Source: Pseudorhodobacter sp. (GTDB lineage: Bacteria; Pseudomonadota; Alphaproteobacteria; Rhodobacterales; Rhodobacteraceae). Taken from it: a DNA stretch of 5,162 nt. Below are positions 1 through 5,162 of the stretch, piece after piece. The stretch spans positions 1 to 5,162 of the forward strand of contig JAHEDL010000115.1 of the NCBI GenBank assembly GCA_024641255.1. The letters run 5' to 3'. Each line of letters starts with the position of its first letter. Positions within the stretch are counted from its first letter, which is position 1. The notes beneath the pieces are model-generated. The model worked only from the letters and a program-made list of their open reading frames with translations, was not told where the DNA came from and made no database searches. A program made the position numbers and the translations under genes.

Positions 1-89
1 CCCTTGCCGCCAAAGGCATAGCCCAAAAAGCCGATAGCCACCGCAAGAACCGCAGCCCCCGCCAAAATTTCTGCGCGATTCTCGGCCAT
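1..89 (-). CDS. mlaD: MlaD-like MCE-domain lipid transport protein, N-terminal part only
   Basis: Only the first 29 codons are present; the gene continues past the left edge. The start ATG (89-87) shares one base with the TAA stop of the preceding gene (TAATG), which suggests translational coupling. The peptide begins [20 protein letters not shown], followed by FLGYAFGGK: a short charged N-terminus, then one hydrophobic segment from about residue 8 to 26, ending in glycines. This matches the start of alphaproteobacterial MlaD, the inner-membrane-anchored MCE protein of the Mla system, which moves phospholipids between the outer and inner membranes. The MCE domain itself lies outside the window, so the name rests on the N-terminal pattern and on my recollection that mlaD often follows the NDUFA12 gene in Rhodobacterales. 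Any other single-pass N-terminally anchored protein remains possible. Confidence 0.7.
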   Translation of the reverse strand, partial: MAENRAEILAGAAVLAVAIGFLGYAFGGK

Positions 90-463
90 TATTCGGGCTG
101 CCACGCCTCGTAATCCCGGCGCAGCGCGGGGGCTGCGGCGCGGATCGAACCGGGGGGCGCGTAGGCGGCCATGGTGCCTGTCAGGTTTTCCTGATGCGGC
201 TTTTCCCAGACCTTGTGCTTCAGCGGCGCCTTGGTGGGCGGCTGATTCCAGGTGAAGTGCAGCCAGCCATGCCAATCGGGGTTGACCCGGCTGGCTTCCA
301 TTTCGCCGTTGTAAATAACCCAGCGGCGCTTGCTGTCGGCGGTCTGGTAATAGATGTTGCCCTGATCATCCTCGCCGACCTTCACGCCGCGACGGGCGGT
401 GAAAATCTGGGTGCCCAGCGTTTGGCTGTTCCACCATGTCAGAAGTCGCTTGAGGAAGTACAT
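89..463 (-). CDS. NADH:ubiquinone oxidoreductase accessory subunit, NDUFA12 (B17.2) family
   Basis: This 124-residue protein belongs to the NDUFA12/B17.2 family, an accessory subunit of respiratory complex I at the cytoplasmic membrane. The family is known from mitochondria and alphaproteobacteria and helps assembly and stability rather than catalysis. The signature is clear: [13 protein letters not shown] at about residues 46-58, [10 protein letters not shown] at 60-69, then WEKPH at 86-90 and NLTGT-AAY at 93-101. The C-terminus ends YEAWQPE. The length is normal for bacterial members. The start is well supported by a perfect GGAGG five bases before ATG. It lies 51 bp after the cobalamin-protein gene on the same strand and overlaps the mlaD-like gene by one base. 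It could be cotranscribed with either or both. A possible -10 element overlaps the stop codon of the upstream gene. No other nuo gene is in the window, which agrees with this accessory subunit usually lying apart from the nuo operon. Confidence 0.95.
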   Translation of the reverse strand: MYFLKRLLTWWNSQTLGTQIFTARRGVKVGEDDQGNIYYQTADSKRRWVIYNGEMEASRVNPDWHGWLHFTWNQPPTKAPLKHKVWEKPHQENLTGTMAAYAPPGSIRAAAPALRRDYEAWQPE

Positions 464-468
464 CAGAG

Positions 469-473
469 CCTCC
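469..473 (-). promoter_or_regulatory. Ribosome binding site of the NDUFA12-family gene
   Basis: The minus strand reads GGAGG, then five bases, then ATG at 463-461. This is a consensus Shine-Dalgarno sequence at ideal spacing, and it fixes the start codon of the gene. It contrasts with the upstream cobalamin-protein gene, which has no recognisable site. Confidence 0.85.
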
Positions 474-508
474 GAGAGTATTTGCCTTGATATGGCCGAA
501 AGGGGCGG

Positions 509-519
509 AAAGGTCTAGG
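509..519 (-). promoter_or_regulatory. CCTAGACCTTT motif upstream of the NDUFA12 gene, possible -10 element
   Basis: The minus strand reads CCTAGACCTTT, overlapping the TAG stop of the cobalamin-protein gene and ending 46 bases before the NDUFA12 start. The identical 11-mer lies upstream of the cobalamin-protein gene, and a close copy lies upstream of clpX. TAGACC resembles the degenerate alphaproteobacterial -10 consensus (GCTANAWC in Caulobacter). No good -35 hexamer is visible at 16-18 bp spacing, so the promoter role is inferred from position and recurrence only. Confidence 0.25.
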
Positions 520-2272
520 GGGCAGCTGTGCCAACTGCCGCTTTCCGCGCGGCAATCTGTGCCAAATTTGGCAGAAGATCGGCGGCGGCCCGGCAAACCA
601 GCGCGCCTTCGGCGGCAAGTTGCCCGCCAACGTCTTGCGGCAGGCTGGAGTTGGAGCCTTCGGGGATCTGGTTCAGGCGACCGCCGATCAGGATCGGCAG
701 ATCAAGGCCCTGTTCGGTCAGCCCATGGCGCAGCGCCTGATAGTAGCCAAGTGCAACGCCGTTATAGGTGGAAATGGCGATGGCGTCGGGGCGCAGCTGT
801 GCGGCAAGCGTCACCAGCCGCGCCGGGTCGGTCGAGGTGCCGCCGTCAAGCGCGGTGGCGCCCAGCTGGTTCAGCATTTCGTCGATCAGCATCTTGCCAT
901 GTTCATGCACATCCGAGGTGGCGACCAGAACGCGCAAGCCGTCGGCCCGCGCCGGTTCCGGCCCGAGGGCGGCGGCGGCCATGTGAGCGATTTCCGACAG
1001 GATGGTGGCGGCAACAATCGGCACGCGGCCGCCCATCGCACGCGGATCGGGGCGGCCAGCGCCATAGGCCGCCTCGATCCAGCGACCGCCCATGCGGCGC
1101 AGCGCCAGCAGCACCTGAAACACGTCGGTGGTGTCGATGCCCGCTTCGGCCAAACCGGCCCAAAGGCTTGCGCGAAACCGTGCCGCACCTTCGCGCAAAA
1201 GGCTGGTCTGGGCGGCGACAGCGGCAAGGTCGATCATCGGTTGCCAAGTGGCGGATTGCTCGATCAGGCGGCCTGCGAAAAGCTGCGCCTCGATCACCTC
1301 TTCGATTTCGGGGATACGCTGGTTTTCGGTGACCGGCACCGGGTTGATGGCGTGGCCGGTGGGGGCAAGCCGCTGGCCCAAGGCATCGACCAGCAAGTAT
1401 GCCGACAGCGCCGCCCAGTTCTGCGCCGGGGTGCCGCGGTAAGACGTGGTGTTGCCGTAAATCATCGTGCCGGGGGCGGCGTTTTCGGCCGAAAGAGCGT
1501 GTTGAAAGGCAAGGCGCGACAGCGGGTCGCTGAAGTGGTGGCCAAAGGCGTGACCGATGGGCGCGCCGACTAGGGCCGCGATGTCACGTTCAACCAGAAT
1601 CATCCCAAGCGCGTTGGCCAGATCGGTGAACTGCGCGGCAAAGCCATCGTCGATGTTGGAGTGGATCATCACCGGCTGGGGCTGCGCGGCGATCAGGCCA
1701 AGGGCAGTCACCGTGGCGCGGGTCGCTTCGATATCATCGGCATGGCCCGGCACGCGGAAGGTGAAATATTGCCCAAGGTTGCCAATGGCGGTGGCCCCGG
1801 CGGCCAGCGCGGCTTGGGTGTTTTCAAGGGCGGCGGGGAAGCCCAGCACGAAATCGCCAAAATGCGCAGCAACTGGGGCGGCGTTGGCGAGGCGGACGAA
1901 ATCTTCGACATCGGGCAGGATCATGCCAGTGCCGCGCTGCGCCTTGGCGCGGCGGGCGCGGGGCAGCGCCATCGACCAATCCAGACACAGGCCATAGCGA
2001 TCAAGCCGGGTGTCGGCCGCATCGCAGGCGGCCCAAATGTCGTGGTAGGCGCGGATGCTTTTGGCAGGATCGCGAAAGCCGATCTGGGCGTGCTGCATCA
2101 CCCGCCCCGAGGCCATGGCCGCGCGTTTGTAGTCCAACTCTGAGGCAACGTTGTAATGGCGCAGGAAGGCAGAGGGGCCGGTGCGCCAGACCGAAGCCAG
2201 CGCGCGGCCTTCGGCCAGCAAGTCTGCGCCAAGCGGCAGATCGGATTCGGGGAGCAGGTCAGCGCGGTTCAT
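515..2272 (-). CDS. Cobalamin-binding protein, glutamate/methylaspartate-mutase-like barrel fused to a B12 domain
   Basis: This 585-residue soluble protein has no signal or membrane segment. The C-terminal part, about residues 445-570, is a B12-binding Rossmann domain of the base-off/His-on type: DVHEHG at 454-459 gives D454-x-H456-x-x-G459, with H456 the expected lower cobalt ligand. The downstream family positions also fit: STYNG at 501-505, like SSLYG of glutamate mutase S subunit, and IGG at 529-531. Residues about 60-345 look like an alpha/beta barrel, with patches such as GATAIGNLGQYF (159-170) and NPVPVTENQRIPEIEE (310-325) that recall the E subunit of glutamate mutase. A helical stretch (about 350-440) links the two. 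I infer an AdoCbl-dependent carbon-skeleton mutase or aminomutase with both parts in one chain; the substrate is unknown. A corrinoid methyltransferase is the main alternative. The start is the first ATG after an in-frame TAG 33 bases upstream, and no Shine-Dalgarno sequence is visible. The coding call is firm and the reaction is not. Confidence 0.88.
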   Translation of the reverse strand: MNRADLLPESDLPLGADLLAEGRALASVWRTGPSAFLRHYNVASELDYKRAAMASGRVMQHAQIGFRDPAKSIRAYHDIWAACDAADTRLDRYGLCLDWSMALPRARRAKAQRGTGMILPDVEDFVRLANAAPVAAHFGDFVLGFPAALENTQAALAAGATAIGNLGQYFTFRVPGHADDIEATRATVTALGLIAAQPQPVMIHSNIDDGFAAQFTDLANALGMILVERDIAALVGAPIGHAFGHHFSDPLSRLAFQHALSAENAAPGTMIYGNTTSYRGTPAQNWAALSAYLLVDALGQRLAPTGHAINPVPVTENQRIPEIEEVIEAQLFAGRLIEQSATWQPMIDLAAVAAQTSLLREGAARFRASLWAGLAEAGIDTTDVFQVLLALRRMGGRWIEAAYGAGRPDPRAMGGRVPIVAATILSEIAHMAAAALGPEPARADGLRVLVATSDVHEHGKMLIDEMLNQLGATALDGGTSTDPARLVTLAAQLRPDAIAISTYNGVALGYYQALRHGLTEQGLDLPILIGGRLNQIPEGSNSSLPQDVGGQLAAEGALVCRAAADLLPNLAQIAARKAAVGTAAP

Positions 2273-2299
2273 GCGGCGAATGATCGGCCACGGCGTTGC

Positions 2300-2310
2300 A
2301 AAGGTCTAGG
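2300..2310 (-). promoter_or_regulatory. CCTAGACCTTT motif upstream of the cobalamin-protein gene, possible -10 element
   Basis: This is an exact 11-base copy of the motif found before the NDUFA12 gene. It ends 28 bases before the ATG at 2272. If TAGACC is the -10 hexamer, the transcript would start near 2296 with a leader of about 24 bases, too short for a riboswitch and lacking a Shine-Dalgarno sequence. A dyad GTCG-atc-CGAC lies immediately upstream (2310-2320), where a regulator could overlap the promoter. The -35 match (GTGAAG at 18 bp) is poor. Confidence 0.3.
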
Positions 2311-2565
2311 TCGGATCGACATTTACCTTCACCGGATCGCGGCTGCGTGGGTTGGGCGGGCGGGCTTACGGCAGTGGTTTGCGGGGGATGATTTCGGCGC
2401 CAATTTGGGGGTTATGACGCGTAAAACATTGCTTTCGTGTGACTTTTTTCTTAGCCACCAACCGTTTCGCAAGGCAGGCAGATCGCAACAAGGCGTGCGG
2501 CAGCGGAGATCAAAGCGACAAGCGTTTGCCTCAGCTGCGGCGCGATCCCCTTCGCCGTGGGTATC

Positions 2566-2620
2566 GCGCAACCCTGTCGTTTCAGCGCCATCGCGGACAC
2601 GCTGTCTAAACGGGTTGCGC
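2566..2620 (-). repeat. Long interrupted inverted repeat (possible structured RNA)
   Basis: Arms GCGCAACCC (2620-2612 on the minus strand) and GGGTTGCGC (2574-2566) are perfect 9-bp complements separated by 37 bases. Inside, GTTT pairs with AAAC and CAGCG with CGCTG, giving 18 nested base pairs with one 4-base and one 3-base bulge and a 12-base terminal loop. No T run follows on either strand, so it is not a standard terminator. On the minus strand the GGGT of the second arm could instead pair with ACCC at 2562-2559, an alternative shorter hairpin. The element lies 47 bp after the stop of the small gene and about 290 bp before the cobalamin-protein gene. Confidence 0.55.
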
Positions 2621-2666
2621 AAAGGCCCCCTCAATTCGCCCTTGGCAATCCTGAACTCGATCCGAG

Positions 2667-3176
2667 CTAAGGCTGTTTCGCGGCGGGGTCAGTGTAGCGC
2701 AGGTAAGCCGCCAGTCGCGGGCGCGGGGCATAGATTTGCAGCAGATTGCCTTGCGGATCGACGATTACGAAAGTGCCTGCAGCCTGCATCGCCGCGTGCA
2801 ACTGCGCGCGGGTGCCCGCGTCGATCTGGGCACGACAGATTTCCAGCAATTCGTGCCGGGCGGGCGGGCGCAGCCGCGATGGGGTGTTGCGCCACCAACC
2901 GCCAAAGCGATCAGTCACGGCGCGGGGCCATAGGCCGCGCGCGGGGGATTTGCTGCGGGTGCATCGTAAAGGCACGACCGCCACTGCGCAGCCATCGTCG
3001 GCGTGGGCGATGCTGGACAGGGCGCGACCGAAAGCGACACGATCCTTGAACACCGCTTCGGCATAACCCGGATCGCGGGCAAGGATGGCTTGGTGCAGCA
3101 GATACAGCGGGTTTTCGCCCGTCATCAGGAAAGCCAGAATGGCAAAACCCATCACGGCGGTCAGCAGAATGCGCAA
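2667..3176 (-). CDS. Hypothetical protein with an N-terminal membrane or signal segment
   Basis: I do not recognise this 169-residue protein. It starts with one Arg and a hydrophobic stretch at residues 3-18, suggesting a signal anchor or signal peptide, so the rest is probably periplasmic. The remainder is basic and rich in Arg and Pro, with Cys at 63, 72 and 114. A plausible folded end runs from RHELLEICRAQID (107-119) to GTFVIVDPQGNLLQIYAP (134-151). The most upstream usable start is TTG at 3176, because TAG stops the frame 33 bases before it. GTG and ATG at codons 8 and 9 are alternatives but would remove the Arg and part of the hydrophobic segment. Only a weak GGTAA lies seven bases before the TTG. 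Codon use is mostly typical of the neighbours, except around codons 69-82, where rare TTA, CGA and CTA appear. It follows the clpX terminator, so it needs its own promoter. Confidence 0.6.
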   Translation of the reverse strand: MRILLTAVMGFAILAFLMTGENPLYLLHQAILARDPGYAEAVFKDRVAFGRALSSIAHADDGCAVAVVPLRCTRSKSPARGLWPRAVTDRFGGWWRNTPSRLRPPARHELLEICRAQIDAGTRAQLHAAMQAAGTFVIVDPQGNLLQIYAPRPRLAAYLRYTDPAAKQP

Positions 3177-3230
3177 GTTGCAGTTACCAATAAAACAAAA
3201 GGTTATCTAAAATTGTTGTCACTTTGCACG

Positions 3231-3261
3231 AAAAAGGGCGGACAATTTGCCCGCCCTTTTT
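3231..3261 (-). terminator. Intrinsic terminator of clpX
   Basis: A perfect 11-bp inverted repeat, AAAAAGGGCGG and CCGCCCTTTTT, encloses a 9-base loop. On the minus strand it begins 19 bases after the clpX stop codon, and the GC stem runs straight into TTTTT, the classic rho-independent form. Because the A and T tracts are symmetrical it would also work on the plus strand, although no plus-strand gene converges on it. It separates the clpP-clpX unit from the small gene at 2667-3176. Confidence 0.88.
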
Positions 3262-3280
3262 GATTTAGATTGGCCTAAGA

Positions 3281-4546
3281 TCAACCCGCCGTTGCAGGTT
3301 CTTTCGCCTTGGCTTCGGTGTGCACCAGCAGCGGTTTCGCGCCGTTGTTCACAGCCTCTTCGTTGACCACGACCTCTTCGACGCCATCCATGCCCGGCAG
3401 TTCGAACATGGTGTCCAGAAGAATGTCTTCCATGATCGAACGCAGACCACGCGCACCGGTCTTGCGTTTGATCGCGCGCTTGGCAATCGCCGACAAAGCA
3501 TCGGTGGTGAAGGTCAACTTGGTGCCTTCGATATCGAACAGGCGCTGGTATTGCTTGACCAAAGCATTTTTCGGTTCGGTCAGAATCGTGATCAGCGCGG
3601 CTTCGTCCAGATCGGTCAGCGTTGCGATCACCGGCAGACGGCCAACAAATTCGGGAATCAGACCGAATTTGAGCAGATCTTCCGGCTCTAGTTCCTTGAA
3701 CAACTCGCCCGCGCCGCGCGATTCTGGGTCCTTCACCTCGGCGCCGAAGCCGATGGCAGAGCCTTTGCCGCGCTGTGCGATGATCTTTTCCAAGCCGGCA
3801 AAAGCGCCGCCGCAGATGAACAGGATGTTGGTGGTATCAACCTGCAGGAATTCTTGCTGCGGATGCTTGCGCCCGCCCTGCGGCGGCACAGAGGCAACGG
3901 TGCCTTCCATGATCTTCAGCAAGGCTTGCTGCACGCCTTCGCCCGAAACGTCACGGGTGATCGAAGGGTTGTCAGACTTGCGCGAGATCTTGTCGATTTC
4001 GTCGATGTAGACGATGCCGCGCTGCGCGCGTTCGACGTTGTATTCCGACGCCTGCAACAGCTTCAGAATGATATTTTCAACGTCTTCACCAACATAGCCC
4101 GCTTCCGTCAGCGTAGTGGCGTCTGCCATGGTGAACGGCACGTCCAGAATCCGCGCCAGCGTTTGCGCCAGCAAGGTCTTGCCGGAACCGGTCGGACCGA
4201 TCAGCAGAATGTTGGATTTCGACAGTTCGATGTCGGTCTTGCTGGCGTGGTTCAGCCGCTTGTAGTGGTTGTGAACGGCAACCGAGAGCACCCGCTTGGC
4301 ATGGATCTGACCGATAACGTAATCGTCCAGAACCTTGCAGATATCACGCGGCGTTGGCACGCCGTCGGTGGTTTTCAGGCCGGTTGTCTTGGTTTCTTCA
4401 CGAATGATGTCCATGCACAACTCGACACATTCATCGCAGATGAACACGGTCGGACCCGCAATCAGCTTGCGAACCTCATGCTGGCTTTTGCCGCAGAAGG
4501 AACAGTAAAGCGTGTTCTTGCTGTCGCTGCCGGAATTGTTCGCCAT
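3281..4546 (-). CDS. clpX: ClpX, ATP-dependent unfoldase subunit of the ClpXP protease
   Basis: This complete 421-residue AAA+ unfoldase has the normal family length. ClpX hexamers recognise tagged or native substrates, unfold them and feed them into ClpP in the cytoplasm. The N-terminal zinc domain has Cys at 15, 18, 37 and 40 (C-x2-C-x18-C-x2-C). Walker A is GPTGSGKT (117-124), the pore loop GYVG (150-153), Walker B IVYIDEID (178-185) and the RKH loop 226-228. The ClpP-docking IGF loop is at 265-267. PEFVGR with the arginine finger ends at 303, and sensor 2 is GARGLRS (364-370). No key residue is missing. The start is supported by AGAGGA five bases before ATG. clpP lies 111 bp upstream on the same strand, the usual order; the spacer holds a candidate promoter, so clpX may be made from the clpP transcript, its own promoter, or both. 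Confidence 0.98.
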   Translation of the reverse strand: MANNSGSDSKNTLYCSFCGKSQHEVRKLIAGPTVFICDECVELCMDIIREETKTTGLKTTDGVPTPRDICKVLDDYVIGQIHAKRVLSVAVHNHYKRLNHASKTDIELSKSNILLIGPTGSGKTLLAQTLARILDVPFTMADATTLTEAGYVGEDVENIILKLLQASEYNVERAQRGIVYIDEIDKISRKSDNPSITRDVSGEGVQQALLKIMEGTVASVPPQGGRKHPQQEFLQVDTTNILFICGGAFAGLEKIIAQRGKGSAIGFGAEVKDPESRGAGELFKELEPEDLLKFGLIPEFVGRLPVIATLTDLDEAALITILTEPKNALVKQYQRLFDIEGTKLTFTTDALSAIAKRAIKRKTGARGLRSIMEDILLDTMFELPGMDGVEEVVVNEEAVNNGAKPLLVHTEAKAKEPATAG

Positions 4547-4551
4547 GGGTA

Positions 4552-4557
4552 TCCTCT
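4552..4557 (-). promoter_or_regulatory. Ribosome binding site of clpX
   Basis: The minus strand reads AGAGGA followed by TACCC and then ATG at 4546-4544. The spacing of five bases and the purine-rich match support this ATG, which also gives the standard ClpX zinc-domain spacing. Confidence 0.75.
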
Positions 4558-4588
4558 GCCCTGCGCCCTAATCGGGGCATTTAAGGGA

Positions 4589-4617
4589 AGTCTAGGCCAA
4601 GGCCCAGACCTCCACAA
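4589..4617 (-). promoter_or_regulatory. Candidate sigma-70-type promoter of clpX
   Basis: On the minus strand TTGTGG (4617-4612) and TAGACT (4594-4589) are separated by exactly 17 bases. TAGACT matches four of six positions of TATAAT, while TTGTGG keeps only the TTG of the -35 consensus. The TAGACT sits in CCTAGACTT, the motif also seen before two other genes in the window. Transcription would start near 4582, giving a leader of about 36 bases that includes the clpX ribosome binding site. Confidence 0.4.
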
Positions 4618-4627
4618 TCCGAAAGTT

Positions 4628-4649
4628 CCCCCGGTGTTTGGGCCGGAGG
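4628..4649 (-). other. Small hairpin just after clpP
   Basis: On the minus strand CCTCCGG and CCGGGGG can form a 7-bp stem (one G-U pair) around the loop CCCAAACA, beginning 8 bases after the clpP stop. The following bases, AACTTTCGG, do not form a T run, so it is at best a weak or leaky terminator or an mRNA-end stabiliser that would leave some read-through into clpX. Confidence 0.3.
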
Positions 4650-4657
4650 CTAACATG

Positions 4658-5162
4658 TTATTTCGCTTCGTCGGCCTTGCCGCGGCTTTCCAGAATTTCG
4701 TCGATCAGACCCCAAGACTTGGCGTCTTCGGCGGACATGAAATTGTCACGCTCTAGCGCGGCTTCAACCGTCGCATAATCATTTCCGGTATGCTTGACGT
4801 AGATTTCGTTCAAGCGACGCTTCAACTTTTCGGTCTCGCGGGCGTGAATCATGATATCCGTCGCCTGCCCCTGATAGCCGCCCGACGGCTGGTGCACCAT
4901 GACGCGGGAGTTCGGCAGCGAGAAGCGCATGCCTTTTTCGCCAGCGGTCAGCAGGAGCGACCCCATCGAAGCCGCCTGCCCGATCACCAGGGTCGACACC
5001 TTGGGACGGATGTATTGCATGGTGTCGTAGATCGACAGACCCGAGGTGACAACGCCGCCGGGGCTGTTGATATACATGGCGATTTCCTTCGAGGGGTTTT
5101 CCGCCTCGAGGAACAAAAGCTGGGCGCAGATCAGCGACGACATGCCGTCATGCACCGGGCCT
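4658..5162 (-). CDS. clpP: ClpP, proteolytic subunit of the ClpXP protease, N-terminus outside the window
   Basis: About 167 C-terminal residues are present and the frame is open to the right edge, entering as GPVHDGMSS, a conserved ClpP stretch. The GTG in that stretch is therefore internal, not a start. ClpP forms a double-heptamer serine protease chamber in the cytoplasm. The catalytic triad is complete: Ser in GQAASMGS, His in MVHQPSGG 25 residues later, and Asp in ERDNF 74 residues after the Ser, exactly the spacing of E. coli Ser97, His122 and Asp171. INSPGG, the substrate-binding and oxyanion region, is also intact. By comparison with E. coli roughly 45-50 N-terminal residues of the precursor are missing from the window. 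The C-terminus ends [10 protein letters not shown] at a TAA stop, followed by a weak hairpin and then clpX. Confidence 0.98.
   Translation of the reverse strand, partial: GPVHDGMSSLICAQLLFLEAENPSKEIAMYINSPGGVVTSGLSIYDTMQYIRPKVSTLVIGQAASMGSLLLTAGEKGMRFSLPNSRVMVHQPSGGYQGQATDIMIHARETEKLKRRLNEIYVKHTGNDYATVEAALERDNFMSAEDAKSWGLIDEILESRGKADEAK

Larger units (their letters stand above)
2273..2666. other. 394-bp gap without a credible gene, with structured DNA
   Basis: Neither strand holds a convincing reading frame here. The minus-strand frame at 2329-2634 starts with TTG, is rich in Arg and Cys and has unusual codons. The plus-strand frame that crosses the gap is antisense to two better genes and Arg-rich. 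The gap does hold a long interrupted hairpin (2566-2620), an AT-rich patch around 2412-2455, a small dyad GTCG-gat-CGAC (2310-2320) and a CCTAGACCTTT motif (2300-2310). I searched for a cobalamin riboswitch because the downstream gene binds B12. An ACCACTG near 2370 recalls part of that core, but no B12 box with GGAGACC follows, so I do not call one. The gap may be an intergenic region plus leader of the cobalamin-protein gene, or may encode a small RNA. Confidence 0.6.

Noticed and set aside
620..1573. 317-codon open frame on the plus strand
   Set aside because: It is antisense to the cobalamin-protein gene, Gly/Arg/Gln-rich, without domain motifs, and typical of mirror frames in GC-rich DNA.
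2365..2385. ACCACTGCC on the minus strand as part of a cobalamin riboswitch core
   Set aside because: Only one short core-like match is present. The B12 box and the rest of the conserved core are missing.
2329..2634. 101-codon minus-strand frame in the gap
   Set aside because: TTG start, Arg/Cys-rich composition and codons unlike the neighbours. It also overlaps the hairpin. A decayed gene cannot be excluded but I see no family similarity.
2156..3049. 297-codon plus-strand open frame crossing the gap
   Set aside because: It overlaps two minus-strand genes in antisense and is strongly Arg-rich with no recognisable motif. The internal ATG at 2414 has a G run only two bases ahead, too close to act as a ribosome binding site.
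3194..3222. GTGACA with TTTGTT at 17 bp as a promoter for the small gene
   Set aside because: The -35 match is good (five of six) but the -10 is poor (three of six) and other spacings are no better, so only the presence of an AT-rich spacer is claimed.
3854..4756. 300-codon plus-strand frame
   Set aside because: It is antisense to clpX and the clpP end, whose protein motifs are unambiguous.
5153..5155. GTG as the start of ClpP
   Set aside because: It lies inside the conserved GPVHDGM stretch of ClpP and the frame stays open to the window edge, so the gene starts beyond the window.

Overview
The window reads as chromosomal DNA of an alphaproteobacterium, most likely Rhodobacterales (Rhodobacter/Paracoccus relatives). 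The grounds are high GC, alphaproteobacterial ClpX and ClpP sequences, and a gene for the NDUFA12-type accessory subunit of complex I, which in bacteria is largely an alphaproteobacterial trait. The genus cannot be decided from the sequence alone. All convincing genes lie on the minus strand, so the reading order is from high to low coordinates.

From right to left: the 3' part of clpP runs off the right edge. A 111-bp spacer with a candidate promoter follows, then complete clpX, which ends at a strong intrinsic terminator (3231-3261). Together ClpP and ClpX form the ATP-dependent ClpXP protease. Next comes an AT-rich spacer and a small unrecognised gene (2667-3176) for a protein with one N-terminal membrane or signal segment and an apparent TTG start.

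A 394-bp gap without a credible gene follows (2273-2666). It contains a long interrupted hairpin (2566-2620). Beyond it lies a 585-codon gene for a protein that joins a glutamate/methylaspartate-mutase-like barrel to a C-terminal base-off/His-on cobalamin-binding domain. This is the least ordinary gene in the window, and its substrate is unknown. After 51 bp comes the NDUFA12-family complex I subunit gene, whose TAA stop overlaps the ATG of a partial gene that looks like mlaD and runs off the left edge.

The near-identical motif CCTAGAC(C/T)T lies upstream of three starts (clpX, the cobalamin protein and NDUFA12) at a distance fitting a -10 element. The window is mainly housekeeping. I see no mobile element, CRISPR array, tRNA or rRNA gene, and the long plus-strand open frames look like antisense shadows of a GC-rich genome.
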